Source: Mesorhizobium sp. CAU 1732
Lineage (GTDB): Bacteria > Pseudomonadota > Alphaproteobacteria > Rhizobiales > Rhizobiaceae
Length of the DNA: 64,000 nt
Direction of reading: 5' to 3'
NCBI RefSeq assembly: GCF_039888675.1
Contig: NZ_JBDQQR010000001.1
Span: 682,001-746,000 of the forward strand
Shown piece after piece: positions 18,403 to 26,981 of the stretch. The position numbers and the translations under genes are program-made. Numbering within the stretch: position 1 is the first letter of the stretch; every line of letters starts with the position of its first letter. The notes beneath the pieces were generated by a model. It searched no databases. It saw only the letters and a list, made by a program, of their open reading frames with translations, and was not told the DNA's origin.

Positions 18403-19368
18403 TCAGTTGTTGGAACTGCGATAGACCGCGATCCCCGCGGCAAGGTCTTCGAGCGCTGCGCCGACCGATTTGAATAGCGTGATCTCGTCGTCGCTTTCGC
18501 GCCCCGGCTTGCCCCCGCGCGTCAGGTCGAAGAGGTCGCCTGCGATCGCGCTTTCGGCGAGGGCACCGGATGCGATCGCCTGGACGATGTCGCCCGCCTC
18601 CTTGGTGGCGCCGGCCAGCGTATCGACGAAGACACGGGACCGCCGGATCGCCTCATCGTCGCTTTCGCGCATCGTGGGCGTGAAGGCACCCACCAGATCG
18701 ACATGCGTGCCGGGCGTGAGCAGCGCGCCCTTGACGAGCGGTTCGTTCGATATCGTCGCCGACGAGACGATGTCCGCCCAGCCGATGGCGGCGTCGAGAT
18801 CGTCAGTGACGGTGACGTTCAGCCCATCGGCCCGCAACGCCGCCGCAGCCTTTTCGGCATTGGCCGTGGTGCGATTCCAGATGCGGATGTCGGTGATCGG
18901 ACGAACGGCGGAATGGGCGCGGGCGAGGAACGGACACAGCGCGCCGGCCCCGATGACGAGCAGTTTCGAGGCATCCTTGCGCGCAAGATAGGTCGCTGCG
19001 AGCGCAGACGCGCATGCGGTGCGCCACTGCGTGAGGCGCTGGCCGTCGATCAGGGCTTGCGGTTCGCCGGTCTTGCCGTCGAGCAGGAGGTAGAGGCCCA
19101 TCACGGCCGGTTTGCCGATTGCGTTGTTGTCGGGCGAGACGGTGACGATCTTGACGCCGACATGCCCGCCATCCGAGGTGCCGGCGGCATTGAGGTCTGT
19201 CCAGGCCGGCATGAGCAGCAGCGTCGATGCCGCGCCGTCGGGCCGGTCGATCGTGTGATGATGGCGCACGGGCTGAACCGTCTGCCCCTCGAAGGCTTCC
19301 CGAAGCGTCTCGACCAACCCTGCATGGGTGAGGCAGCGGTCCACCTCGTCGGCGGTGATCATTTTCAT
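18403..19368 (-). CDS. Ornithine cyclodeaminase/mu-crystallin family protein
   Basis: A 321-residue cytoplasmic NAD(P)-dependent enzyme. The dinucleotide fold motif LLVIGAGALCPFLARAH is at about residues 127-143; the substrate region includes GLYLLLDGKTGEPQALIDG and LTQWRTACASALAA. Family members deaminate ornithine to proline, reduce pyrroline-2-carboxylate or piperideine-2-carboxylate, or act as alanine dehydrogenase; the sequence does not settle which. ATG at 19368 is chosen by alignment to the family N-terminus (MITADEVDRCL). The metallophosphoesterase follows after 7 nt. Upstream is lapA, whose stop is only 31 bp away on the same strand. Confidence 0.88.
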   Translation of the reverse strand: MKMITADEVDRCLTHAGLVETLREAFEGQTVQPVRHHHTIDRPDGAASTLLLMPAWTDLNAAGTSDGGHVGVKIVTVSPDNNAIGKPAVMGLYLLLDGKTGEPQALIDGQRLTQWRTACASALAATYLARKDASKLLVIGAGALCPFLARAHSAVRPITDIRIWNRTTANAEKAAAALRADGLNVTVTDDLDAAIGWADIVSSATISNEPLVKGALLTPGTHVDLVGAFTPTMRESDDEAIRRSRVFVDTLAGATKEAGDIVQAIASGALAESAIAGDLFDLTRGGKPGRESDDEITLFKSVGAALEDLAAGIAVYRSSNN

Positions 19369-19399
19369 GGTCTGAACTCTCGCGGCGTCTGGCTGCGTA

Positions 19400-19726
19400 T
19401 CAGGCGCTTGGTCCGGGCAGGACGGTCTGCGTTGCCACGGGGCGCTCAGCGGCGCGCGGGGCCCTGGCGATATCCGCTTCGCGCTGGCGGGCCAGCTTGC
19501 GGTAGCGCCCCTGACCAAACCAGGTGGCGACGCTGCCGATGATCAGGCCGAGGACCAGTGCGCCGAACAGGAAGATGAAGAACGGCATCGTCGCCGTCAG
19601 ACCCGGATTTCCGGGATTGAACGGATCGAGCGTGAACGGCACTGGCGTACGGTTGGCCACGGCGAGCGAAATGAACACGATCGCCAGCGGAATGAAGACC
19701 GCAATGGTCATGAGGCGGTTGAGCAT
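19400..19726 (-). CDS. LapA-domain (DUF1049) small membrane protein
   Basis: A 108-residue inner-membrane protein with two TM helices (about 5-25 and 47-69) and a basic, Ala/Arg-rich cytoplasmic tail. The pattern AVANRTPVPFTLDP between the helices is typical of the LapA/DUF1049 family; E. coli LapA takes part in LPS assembly and LpxC control. It is 33 bp downstream of ihfB, an arrangement found across Rhizobiales, so it is probably in the sppA-ihfB transcript. A role in envelope homeostasis is inference from family and from the nearby lpt genes. Confidence 0.85.
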   Translation of the reverse strand: MLNRLMTIAVFIPLAIVFISLAVANRTPVPFTLDPFNPGNPGLTATMPFFIFLFGALVLGLIIGSVATWFGQGRYRKLARQREADIARAPRAAERPVATQTVLPGPSA

Positions 19727-19759
19727 GGTGTTGTCAGGCGCCGTCGCCGGCGGCCTCCA

Positions 19760-20047
19760 CTATTTGTCGTCTATGTTGAGCCGCTCGCGCAGCTCCTTGC
19801 CGGTCTTGAAGAATGGAACCCATTTCTCCTCGACCTCAACGGATTCACCCGTGCGCGGGTTGCGTCCGACACGAGCGGGGCGGTTTTTCACCGAAAATGC
19901 GCCGAAACCACGAAGCTCGACGCGATTTCCGGAAGCGAGCGCATCCGTGATTTCTTCGAATATCGCATTCACGATGTTCTCGACATCACGCAAAAACAGA
20001 TGCGGATTGCGATTGGCAATCGTCTGCACGAGCTCGGACTTGATCAT
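19760..20047 (-). CDS. ihfB: Integration host factor subunit beta
   Basis: IHF-beta pairs with IHF-alpha to bend DNA at specific sites for replication, recombination and sigma-54 promoters. The 95-residue length is exact for the family. It begins [17 protein letters not shown] and contains the DNA-binding arm signature [22 protein letters not shown] (about 44-65) with the intercalating Pro in GRNPRTGE. It is 59 bp downstream of sppA on the same strand and followed by lapA. Its nearness to rpoN, whose promoters use IHF, is coincidental in layout but functionally apt. Confidence 0.97.
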   Translation of the reverse strand: MIKSELVQTIANRNPHLFLRDVENIVNAIFEEITDALASGNRVELRGFGAFSVKNRPARVGRNPRTGESVEVEEKWVPFFKTGKELRERLNIDDK

Positions 20048-20106
20048 CGATAAAGGTCCCCGCGAAACACGCCGTCACTGGCTATGCAAATGTTTTACTT
20101 GAGTTT

Positions 20107-21081
20107 TCAATCGCCTAAGGTGCCGGGGGCAGGTTGCCAGAGCGATAGCAGGCCGTCAAGGAACAAGCGGTCGGCGCCGATGCGCTCGGCAAGGTCCGAT
20201 CCCAGCCCCTCGATGCCAAGGAGTTTGCCGGCGACGCCGGACATCGAAAGCGGGCTGAAGAAGCCGCCGCTCTCCGTCGACTTCCACTCGACGACGGACA
20301 GACCGGCATCGACGCCCTTGGTCTCGAGCCAGTCCACGGCCTCCTGTTCGCCGCCCAGTTCGTCCACCAGCTTGCGGTCGAGTGCTTGGCGGCCGGTGAA
20401 GATCGACCCGTCCGCCACGGCAAGCACTTCCGTCCGGCTCAGCGGCCGGCGGTCTTCGACGAGCCCGACGAACCAGTCGTAGCTGTCCATGATGAGGGCG
20501 CGCAGCATGGCGCGTTCCTCGTCGGTGGTGGGCGAGAATGGCGACGGCTCAGCCTTCAGCGGCGACGATTTCACGCCTTCCAGCTTCACACCGATCTTGG
20601 CCATGAGTTCAGTCACGTCGGGGAACTGAATCAAAACGCCGATCGAGCCGACGATCGACGATTGCCGGGCGACGATGTGATCGCTTGCGGTGGCGATCAT
20701 GTAGCCGGCGGACGCGGCGAGCGTCCCGACCTGCGCGACGACGGGCTTCTCGCCGGCGAGCTTGCGCACGGCCTCGAAGATCGATTCGCCGCCGACCGTC
20801 GTGCCGCCGGGCGAGTCGATCGCGATGATCACGCCTTTCACGAGCGGCGATTTTCCGATGCGTTCGAGCCGTTTGAGCAACTCGTCATCCTCGGTGATGG
20901 TGCCCTCGATCTTCACCTTGGCGATGTGGCTGATCGTGGCGCCGCCGATGCCGTCGCGCATGAACCAGATCGATGTGGCCGCGATCACCAGCGCGACCAC
21001 CAGCAGCGCGGCTATCCGCCAGAAAGTCAGCTTGCGCCGCAGCCGCCTGCGGTCGATGATGTCGTCTGCACGATTTGCCAT
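20107..21081 (-). CDS. sppA: Signal peptide peptidase SppA, short form
   Basis: A membrane-anchored Ser/Lys protease that degrades cleaved signal peptides. The 324-residue protein has one TM helix (about 22-41) after a basic N-terminus, then a single SppA protease domain (the short 36K form, half of E. coli SppA). The nucleophile S124 is in GTLAASAGYMIA and the general base K176 in SSPLKAEPSPFSP. IDSPGGTTVGG (about 88-98) forms the oxyanion region. It is first in a likely sppA-ihfB-lapA operon and divergent from the lpt genes. Confidence 0.93.
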   Translation of the reverse strand: MANRADDIIDRRRLRRKLTFWRIAALLVVALVIAATSIWFMRDGIGGATISHIAKVKIEGTITEDDELLKRLERIGKSPLVKGVIIAIDSPGGTTVGGESIFEAVRKLAGEKPVVAQVGTLAASAGYMIATASDHIVARQSSIVGSIGVLIQFPDVTELMAKIGVKLEGVKSSPLKAEPSPFSPTTDEERAMLRALIMDSYDWFVGLVEDRRPLSRTEVLAVADGSIFTGRQALDRKLVDELGGEQEAVDWLETKGVDAGLSVVEWKSTESGGFFSPLSMSGVAGKLLGIEGLGSDLAERIGADRLFLDGLLSLWQPAPGTLGD

Positions 21082-21386
21082 TGCGCGCCTCTTGCCCTGT
21101 CGGCCGTCGTTGATCGCCTTATTAGTGCAAGCCGGCAGGCGTTAGAAGGGGGAGGGTGTCGCACCGTTCGGATGAGTGCAGAGGGAGGTGATCCAGAAAC
21201 TTCACCCTGCGTTACTGGACGATTATCCAAAAATTACCATATTGGTATGTAATTCGGAGGGCTTGAGGGCGGCTGGTTCCTGCCTTGCTTTTCGCAAGGT
21301 GCGGAACAAGAACGGCAACATGGATGACGGCGTGCTGCCAATCGTCTATTTCAATCAGGCACAGATCAGGTTTCGGTGAAGCAAAG
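21082..21386. other. 305-bp divergent gap between sppA and lptC
   Basis: No convincing gene is seen; short open frames here lack good start sites and family resemblance. The region must hold the sppA and lpt promoters. The stretch at about 21215-21260 is noticeably AT-rich for this genome and contains a small palindrome. In some rhizobia a ribonuclease D gene precedes lptC; none is present here. Confidence 0.6.
21235..21247. promoter_or_regulatory. TACCA-TAT-TGGTA palindrome upstream of lptC
   Basis: A perfect 5-3-5 inverted repeat within an AT-rich patch about 140 bp before the lptC start. It could be an operator or a promoter element. No regulator is known to match it, and such short palindromes also arise by chance. 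Confidence 0.25.
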
Positions 21387-22100
21387 ATGACCATTTCGGC
21401 ATCGCATCAGCACGCTGACGGTACGTATTCGGCAACGCAGGCAAGTCCCGCGCAGCAGAAGCGTGTCGATGCGGCATTCAAGAGCGCGCGGCGGCATTCG
21501 GGCCGTGTCCGTGTGCTCAAATTCGTCCTTCCCGTGGCTGCCGTGTGCATGGTTCTCGCCTTCGGCGCGAAATCCTGGCTTTCCACGCCCGGAGGCGTGT
21601 CGGTGAATCTGGCTGGAACCGCGATCGAGGGTGGCCGTCTGGTGATGGCGGATCCCAAGCTCGATGGCTTCACGAGCGACAACCGCGCCTACAAGATGTC
21701 GGCTGCGCGTGCGATCCAGGATATCGGCAACGCCAGCAAGATCGATCTCGAAGGCATCGATGCACGTCTGCCGTTCGATGACGACAACTGGATGACGATA
21801 GCCGCCGCGACGGGCATCTTCGACCGTGACGCGAATCGCCTCGATATCAACAGCGACATCACGGTCATGACGGACAACGGCATCACCGCCTTGCTCAAAT
21901 CCGCTTCGGTCGATATCGCCAAGGGCAGCCTGAACACGCAGCACCCCGTCGATATCACGCTCGATGGCGCGCGGATCGAGGCCGATTCGATGACGGTGAA
22001 GGAAAAGGGCGCAGTCATGATCTTCGATCGTCGGGTTCGCATGAACATCGACGGAAAGAAGCTTCAGACCGCCGCGAGGGCCGAGGGGGTCAAGCAATAA
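21387..22100 (+). CDS. lptC: LPS export ABC transporter periplasmic protein LptC
   Basis: LptC is the bitopic inner-membrane component that passes lipopolysaccharide from LptB2FG to LptA. The start ATG at 21387 (MTISASHQHADGTY) gives 237 residues; an open frame extends further upstream but lacks support. An N-terminal cytoplasmic segment of about 45 residues precedes one TM helix (LKFVLPVAAVCMVLAFG) and a periplasmic beta-jellyroll (about 75-225). The length matches the longer rhizobial LptC rather than the 191-residue E. coli protein. Its stop overlaps the lptA start by 1 nt (TAATG). It heads the lptC-lptA-lptB operon. Confidence 0.88.
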   Translation: MTISASHQHADGTYSATQASPAQQKRVDAAFKSARRHSGRVRVLKFVLPVAAVCMVLAFGAKSWLSTPGGVSVNLAGTAIEGGRLVMADPKLDGFTSDNRAYKMSAARAIQDIGNASKIDLEGIDARLPFDDDNWMTIAAATGIFDRDANRLDINSDITVMTDNGITALLKSASVDIAKGSLNTQHPVDITLDGARIEADSMTVKEKGAVMIFDRRVRMNIDGKKLQTAARAEGVKQ

Positions 22101-22657
22101 TGAAGTTTCACGGTGGGGCGCTGCTGCTTGCAGCGATGATGCTGGCGGCGCCGGTTGCCTATGCCCAGCAGGACGGCACCAGCCGCATGACGGGCCTGAA
22201 GCTCGACGGCGACGAGCCGATCCAGATCGAGAGCGATCAGCTCGAGGTCCGCGAAAATGACGGCGTCGCGATCTTTACGGGCAATGTCGCGGTCGTTCAG
22301 GGCCAGACGCTGATGCGTTCGGGCAAGATGACCGTCTACTATCGCAACGACGGAACGGGTTCCGCGACGACCGGATCGGCCAACATCGACAAGCTCGAGG
22401 TCGATGGCAAGGTCTACATCAAGTCCGAAACCCAGGTCGCCACCGGCGATTCCGGCAGTTTCGACATGCGCACCGAAGTTCTGGTCCTGTCGGGCAAGGA
22501 AGTCGTGCTGTCCGAGGGCGACAACGTCATCGTCGGTTGCAAGCTGACCGTTCAGATGGCGAGCGGCCTTGCAAAGCTCGATGGCTGCGGAAGCGATGGC
22601 GGCAGTGCCGGCGGACGCGTCAAGATGCTGTTGAAGCCCGGTTCGCAGGACCGTTGA
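22100..22657 (+). CDS. lptA: LPS transport periplasmic protein LptA
   Basis: LptA forms the periplasmic bridge carrying lipopolysaccharide to the outer membrane. The 185-residue protein has a signal peptide (cut after VAYA, before QQDG) and an OstA/LptA beta-jellyroll with the signature [14 protein letters not shown] and [12 protein letters not shown]. Two cysteines near the C-terminus (GCKLTV and LDGCGS) may form a disulfide. The ATG overlaps the lptC stop, and the lptB start overlaps or closely follows its own stop, so translation is coupled along the three genes. Confidence 0.92.
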   Translation: MKFHGGALLLAAMMLAAPVAYAQQDGTSRMTGLKLDGDEPIQIESDQLEVRENDGVAIFTGNVAVVQGQTLMRSGKMTVYYRNDGTGSATTGSANIDKLEVDGKVYIKSETQVATGDSGSFDMRTEVLVLSGKEVVLSEGDNVIVGCKLTVQMASGLAKLDGCGSDGGSAGGRVKMLLKPGSQDR

Positions 22658-22659
22658 GC

Positions 22660-23481
22660 TTGGCAGAGCCGGTTTCATTCCTGAAGCGCCTTGCCTTGCG
22701 CGCAGCGCCGCGCGCAACGGCGCCGAAAGCGCCTGCGCGCGCCGATCGCGAACGTTTCAAGGGCACGATGATCGCCCGGGGACTGACCAAGAGCTACAAG
22801 GGCCGCCAAGTCGTGAGCGGTGTTTCCTTCGGCGTGCGCGCCGGTGAAGCGGTCGGTCTTCTCGGTCCCAACGGCGCCGGCAAGACGACCTGCTTTTACA
22901 TGGTGACGGGGCTGGTGCCCGTGGATCACGGCACGATCGAGATCGATGGTTACGACGTCACCTCGATGCCGATGTACCGCCGGGCCAGGCTTGGCATCGG
23001 CTACCTGCCTCAGGAAGCATCAATTTTTCGTGGGCTCTCGGTCGAGAACAACATCCGGGCGATCCTCGAAGTGACCGAGAAGAGCCGCAAGGCGCGCGAG
23101 ATGCGCCTCGACGAGCTTCTCGAGGAGTTCCATATCTCTCATCTGCGCAAGGCACCGTCCATCGCGCTGTCGGGTGGCGAGCGGCGGCGTCTCGAAATCG
23201 CGCGCGCGCTGGCGTCGAACCCGAATTTCATGCTGCTCGACGAGCCCTTCGCGGGCGTCGATCCGATCGCCGTGTCGGATATCCAGCAACTCGTGCGCCA
23301 TCTGACTGCGCGCGGCATCGGCGTCCTGATCACCGACCACAATGTCCGCGAGACGCTCGGCCTCGTCGAGCGCGCCTACATCATCCATGCGGGTCAGGTT
23401 CTGACGCATGGATTGCCGTCGGAAATCGTCGATAACCCGGACGTCCGTCGTCTCTATCTGGGCGAAGGCTTTACGCTTTAG
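22660..23481 (+). CDS. lptB: LPS export ABC transporter ATP-binding protein LptB
   Basis: LptB is the cytoplasmic ATPase that powers LPS extraction by LptFG. The start is uncertain: TTG at 22660 (leader [13 protein letters not shown]) has AGGA 9 nt upstream, TTG at 22654 overlaps the lptA stop as TTGA, and ATG at 22768 would drop the rhizobial N-terminal extension. Walker A is [11 protein letters not shown], the signature is [15 protein letters not shown], Walker B is [13 protein letters not shown] and the switch His is in ITDHNVRE. The coding region is followed by a 187-bp gap with the rpoN promoter. Confidence 0.94.
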   Translation: MAEPVSFLKRLALRAAPRATAPKAPARADRERFKGTMIARGLTKSYKGRQVVSGVSFGVRAGEAVGLLGPNGAGKTTCFYMVTGLVPVDHGTIEIDGYDVTSMPMYRRARLGIGYLPQEASIFRGLSVENNIRAILEVTEKSRKAREMRLDELLEEFHISHLRKAPSIALSGGERRRLEIARALASNPNFMLLDEPFAGVDPIAVSDIQQLVRHLTARGIGVLITDHNVRETLGLVERAYIIHAGQVLTHGLPSEIVDNPDVRRLYLGEGFTL

Positions 23482-23576
23482 ACACTCTGACGCGTGTTTC
23501 CGGGCGCTTTCGCGGCCTCGGGGGCAACTTTCGTGCCGAATCTCGCCCATAATAATCGAAAATCAACGCCTTTAGC

Positions 23577-23605
23577 TTGACAAGCAAAAGCTGGGCCAGT
23601 TTCAT
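23577..23605 (+). promoter_or_regulatory. Predicted sigma-70 promoter for rpoN
   Basis: A perfect -35 TTGACA (23577-23582) is followed by a 17-nt spacer and TTTCAT (23600-23605) as a weak -10. It lies 64 bp before the rpoN start in the lptB-rpoN gap, giving rpoN its own transcript apart from the lpt operon. Confidence 0.5.
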
Positions 23606-23668
23606 TCGGCCCGTCGTTGAGCCGGCTGCCTGTGAGGGGCCGGCGCGTTGGTGGGGTTGGTTCGCGTA

Positions 23669-25201
23669 ATGGCACTCGGCGCCAAACTGCAGATGCGTCA
23701 ATCGCAGTCGCTGGTGATGACGCCGCAACTGATGCAGTCGATTCGGCTGCTGCAACTGACCCATTTCGAGCTTGAACGCTTCATCGAGGAAGAGGTCGAG
23801 AAGAACCCGCTGCTCGAGCGCCACGACGCGCGCGACGACGAACCCGTCGAGCCGCGAAGTGCGCCTGATATCGCCGATTCGGCCATGGGGCTCGACCGGA
23901 TGTTCGAGGCGGCCGACGGCGATGTGGAGGCGAATTCCGCTCAAATCATGTCGGACCGCCTCGACACGTCGATGGAGAACGTCTTCCCGGACGATCCGGG
24001 AACCTCCGATCGTCTCGGTCCCGATCTGGCCGCGCAGTGGAAGTCCGCAGGTTCCGGCAACGGTGCATCCGAAGGATTTGCCATCGAGGACATGGCGGCG
24101 GCGGCTTTGACACTGGGCGACCATGTCGCCGAGCAGATCGCGTTCGGGTTCCGCGATGGAACCGCGCGGCTGATTGCGCGCGAACTGGCTGATTCCCTGG
24201 ACGAGATCGGCTACATGCGGGCCGAGATCGCCGACGTCGCCGCAAGGCTGGGCGTCGATGACGGCGACGTGCTGGCCGTGCTTGAAACGTGCCAGACCTT
24301 TGATCCTCCGGGCCTCTTCGCGCGTGACCTTGCCGAATGCCTGGCGCTTCAGTTGAAGGCGATCGATCGTTTCGATCCTGCCATGGCGGCGATGATCGCC
24401 AATCTCGAATTGCTCGCGCGGCGCGATTTCGCGCAGCTTCGCAAGCTTTGCCGGGTCGACGACGACGATCTCCTCGACATGCTGGCTGAAATCCGCGCGC
24501 TGGATCCGCGCCCCGGTTCAGCTTTCGCGCACGGCACCGCCGATACGATCGTGCCGGATGTGGTGGTGCGGGCGGCGACGGACGGAAGCTGGGCGGTCGA
24601 ACTGAACCCCGACACGCTGCCTCGCGTTCTGGTGAACCAGACCTATTTCGCGACGGTGTCGAAGAAGGTGGCGAACCAGTCGGAAAAGGATTTCATGGCC
24701 GACTGCCTGCAAAGCGCCAACTGGCTGGCGCGCAGCCTCGACCAGCGGGCCAAGACGATCCTGAAGGTGGCCACCGAGATCGTGCGCCAGCAGGATGCGT
24801 TTCTGATGCACGGGATCAGGCACATGCGGCCGTTGAACCTGCGCATGGTCGCGGATGCCATCGGCATGCACGAATCGACCGTAAGCCGCGTCACGGCCAA
24901 CAAATACATGATGACCCCGCGGGGCGTGTTCGAACTGCGTTATTTCTTCTCGGTCGCGATCGCTTCCGCCGAAGGCGGCGACGCGCATTCGTCGGAATCG
25001 GTTCGGGACCGGATTCGCGAGCTCATCGACCTGGAAAAGCCCGTCGACGTCCTGTCGGACGATGCGATCGTGGATATCCTGAAAAGCAGTGGCGTCGATA
25101 TCGCGCGGCGCACGGTCGCCAAATACCGTGAAGGCATGAGTATCCCCTCCTCGGTGCAGCGCCGGCGCGAGAAGCGAGCACTGGCGTCCGCTCACGGATA
25201 A
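23669..25201 (+). CDS. rpoN: RNA polymerase sigma-54 factor
   Basis: RpoN directs polymerase to -24/-12 promoters with enhancer-binding activators, controlling nitrogen assimilation, C4-dicarboxylate uptake and often nitrogen fixation. Start ATG at 23669 (MALGAKLQMRQSQSL) matches family N-termini; 510 residues. Region I is Gln/Leu rich (QSQSLVMTPQLMQSIRLLQLTH), then a variable acidic region II (about 55-115). Region III has the core-binding and DNA-binding domains, ending in the RpoN box ARRTVAKYREGM (about 478-489). It lies between lptB and hpf, an order common to many proteobacteria, with ptsN further on. Confidence 0.97.
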   Translation: MALGAKLQMRQSQSLVMTPQLMQSIRLLQLTHFELERFIEEEVEKNPLLERHDARDDEPVEPRSAPDIADSAMGLDRMFEAADGDVEANSAQIMSDRLDTSMENVFPDDPGTSDRLGPDLAAQWKSAGSGNGASEGFAIEDMAAAALTLGDHVAEQIAFGFRDGTARLIARELADSLDEIGYMRAEIADVAARLGVDDGDVLAVLETCQTFDPPGLFARDLAECLALQLKAIDRFDPAMAAMIANLELLARRDFAQLRKLCRVDDDDLLDMLAEIRALDPRPGSAFAHGTADTIVPDVVVRAATDGSWAVELNPDTLPRVLVNQTYFATVSKKVANQSEKDFMADCLQSANWLARSLDQRAKTILKVATEIVRQQDAFLMHGIRHMRPLNLRMVADAIGMHESTVSRVTANKYMMTPRGVFELRYFFSVAIASAEGGDAHSSESVRDRIRELIDLEKPVDVLSDDAIVDILKSSGVDIARRTVAKYREGMSIPSSVQRRREKRALASAHG

Positions 25202-25234
25202 GGCTGCATTGCAGCCTCGGTATCCGGCCCTTCA

Positions 25235-25263
25235 TTGACAAGCCCAACCTAAGCCACTAGAAG
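25235..25263 (+). promoter_or_regulatory. Predicted sigma-70 promoter for hpf
   Basis: TTGACA at 25235-25240, a 17-nt spacer and TAGAAG at 25258-25263. It lies about 180 bp before the hpf start, leaving a long 5' leader. The short hairpin GGCTG-CATTG-CAGCC at 25202-25216, immediately after the rpoN stop, may end the upstream message. Confidence 0.4.
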
Positions 25264-25442
25264 CCCGCCCGCATGGAGCCGGTGGCTCCCGACGGTCGGT
25301 ATCGACCGCAGGGAGCAGGTCTCGACGATGTGTCGGTCGGGTCTCGAAATCGGTGGCACGGATGCCAAAAACCTTGTGCGAAGTGGCCACAGGTATACAG
25401 TCTCAACCCTTAGAACACGCACGAGAGAAGGTCAGTCTTCAT

Positions 25443-26030
25443 ATGAACCTGCGCATTTCGGGTAAGCACATGGAAATCGGCGATGCCTTCCGCTCCAAGA
25501 TCGAGGGGCGTGTCGGTGACGCCGTGGGCAAATATTTCGACGGCGGCTATGCCGGCCATGTCACGGTCGAGAAATCGGGGTCGCGCTTTACCGCCGACTG
25601 CATGGTTCACCTCGATACCGGCATGATGCTGCAGGCGACCGGGCAGGCCCAGGACCCGCAATTCGCGTTCGACGCTGCCGCGGAGCGCATCGAAAAGCGC
25701 CTGCGGCGCTACAAGCGGCGCTTGAAGTCGCACAACAATTCCTCCACGTCAGGCACGATCGACATGGACCTCGACTACCGCGTCATGGCGCCTGTCGCCG
25801 ACGAGGACGACGAGGTTCCGGAGGATTACGCGCCTGCCATCGTCGCTGAATCGACGATGTCGCTGCGCACGATGACGGTCGCCTCGGCTGTCATCGAACT
25901 CGACACCAAGGACAGCCCCGTATTCGTCTTTCGGAACGCCGGAAACGAGCACGTAAACCTCGTCTACCGCCGTGCGGACGGGAATATCGGCTGGATCGAC
26001 ACGTCCTCGGCAAGCCAGCCCAGGCAATAG
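25443..26030 (+). CDS. hpf: Ribosome hibernation promoting factor, long form
   Basis: Long HPF dimerises 70S ribosomes into inactive 100S particles in stationary phase or stress. Start ATG at 25443 (MNLRISGKHMEIGDAF) gives 195 residues; an upstream in-frame start would add 30 residues that do not look like the family. The S30AE fold (about 1-105) includes GHVTVEKSG and RIEKRLRRYKRRLK. An acidic linker (DEDDEVPEDYAP) precedes the C-terminal dimerisation domain (about 135-190: KDSPVFVFRNAGNEHVNLVYRR). Position between rpoN and ptsN is classic. Confidence 0.95.
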   Translation: MNLRISGKHMEIGDAFRSKIEGRVGDAVGKYFDGGYAGHVTVEKSGSRFTADCMVHLDTGMMLQATGQAQDPQFAFDAAAERIEKRLRRYKRRLKSHNNSSTSGTIDMDLDYRVMAPVADEDDEVPEDYAPAIVAESTMSLRTMTVASAVIELDTKDSPVFVFRNAGNEHVNLVYRRADGNIGWIDTSSASQPRQ

Positions 26031-26107
26031 CCGGAACGACACTCCGCCGGACCGCAGGCGGGGGCTTGCGTTGCGGGCAAAAGGCAGAGCGAAAAGGATA
26101 GTCAGAA

Positions 26108-26572
26108 ATGGATCTCAGCGATCTGATCGAGGTTTCGGCAGTGATGCCGACCTTGAAGGCCAATTCCAAGAAGCAGCTTCTGCAACTGATGGCCGAAAAG
26201 GCTGCCGCCGTTACCGGGCTGCCCGAACGGGAGGTCTTCGATACGATCCTGCAGCGCGAGCGCCTCGGCTCGACGGGCGTCGGCAACGGCATCGCCATTC
26301 CACATGGAAAGCTGCCCGGCATCGCGCGCATCACGGGCGTGTTCGCCAGGCTCGAATCGCCGGTCGATTTCGAATCGCTCGATGATCAGCCAGTCGATCT
26401 GGTGTTTTTGCTGCTCGCGCCCGAGGGCGCCGGCGCGGATCACTTGAAGGCGCTGTCGCGGATAGCGCGCGTCCTGCGCGACGGCGACACGGTCGCCAAG
26501 ATTCGCGGCACGAAGGACGCTGCCGCCATCCACACCTTCCTCGCCCAGACGCCTGCGTCGAACGCGGCCTGA
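26108..26572 (+). CDS. ptsN: Nitrogen-PTS EIIA component PtsN
   Basis: PtsN is the terminal phosphate acceptor of the nitrogen phosphotransferase system (PtsP-NPr-PtsN) and regulates potassium homeostasis, C/N balance and other targets by protein contact. The 154-residue length is exact. The phosphoacceptor H66 lies in GIAIPHGKLP, and the preceding RERLGSTGVGNG is conserved. It follows hpf by 77 bp and is probably co-transcribed. A clear intrinsic terminator follows, separating it from the convergent DUF1150 gene. Confidence 0.96.
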   Translation: MDLSDLIEVSAVMPTLKANSKKQLLQLMAEKAAAVTGLPEREVFDTILQRERLGSTGVGNGIAIPHGKLPGIARITGVFARLESPVDFESLDDQPVDLVFLLLAPEGAGADHLKALSRIARVLRDGDTVAKIRGTKDAAAIHTFLAQTPASNAA

Positions 26573-26598
26573 AGGTTTCGGGCGAGCATGGCCCAAGT

Positions 26599-26625
26599 GG
26601 CGGCCGGATGGCCGCCGCTTCTTTT
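26599..26625 (+). terminator. Rho-independent terminator after ptsN
   Basis: GGCGGCC (26599-26605) and GGCCGCC (26610-26616) form a perfect 7-bp stem with a GGAT loop, followed by GCTTCTTTT. It ends 12 nt before the stop codon of the convergent DUF1150 gene and is the best intrinsic terminator in this part of the window. Confidence 0.8.
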
Positions 26626-26636
26626 CGTGGAAATCG

Positions 26637-26903
26637 TTAATGTAGGCTGAGAGGCGTCAGATCGTTCTGGATCGCGCCTGCAAGGGCCGCGTCGCGCGCG
26701 TCCGTCAGCAGGATCGGCCGCCCATTCGCGGCAAAGACCGCCCACAGACGCGTACCCGCTGCGATCTCCGGCATGCCCGGAAACTTGCCGCGCAGCTCGT
26801 CGCTGTCGACTTCCTTGAGATAGGCGACGGAGCCCTCACCCAGATGGGCAAGTTCCGCGTCGGTCAGGATGGTATCGGTAGTCTTGAGGTCGTTGGCAGT
26901 CAT
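26637..26903 (-). CDS. DUF1150 family protein
   Basis: An 88-residue cytoplasmic protein of the alphaproteobacterial DUF1150 family, with no known function. It contains LAHLGEGSVAYLKEVDSDEL and a central GTRLWAVFAANGRPILLTDAR segment. The ATG at 26903 has an ideal AGGAGG 6 nt upstream. It follows the Hsp20 gene by 78 bp on the same strand, a pairing seen in other Rhizobiales, so it is likely co-induced by heat. A role as a small stress-response partner is inference from that linkage. Confidence 0.85.
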   Translation of the reverse strand: MTANDLKTTDTILTDAELAHLGEGSVAYLKEVDSDELRGKFPGMPEIAAGTRLWAVFAANGRPILLTDARDAALAGAIQNDLTPLSLH

Positions 26904-26981
26904 GTCAGCCTCCTATGTCCAGCGGGGCGTCCGTTTGACCAACCCGCAGCAGAGCCAATGGGTTCCGGTGAGGGCCGGATT

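Noticed and set aside
25354..25368. TGGCACG-like sequence upstream of hpf considered as a sigma-54 promoter
   Set aside because: The -12 GC element is not at the required spacing (no TTGC at the proper distance).
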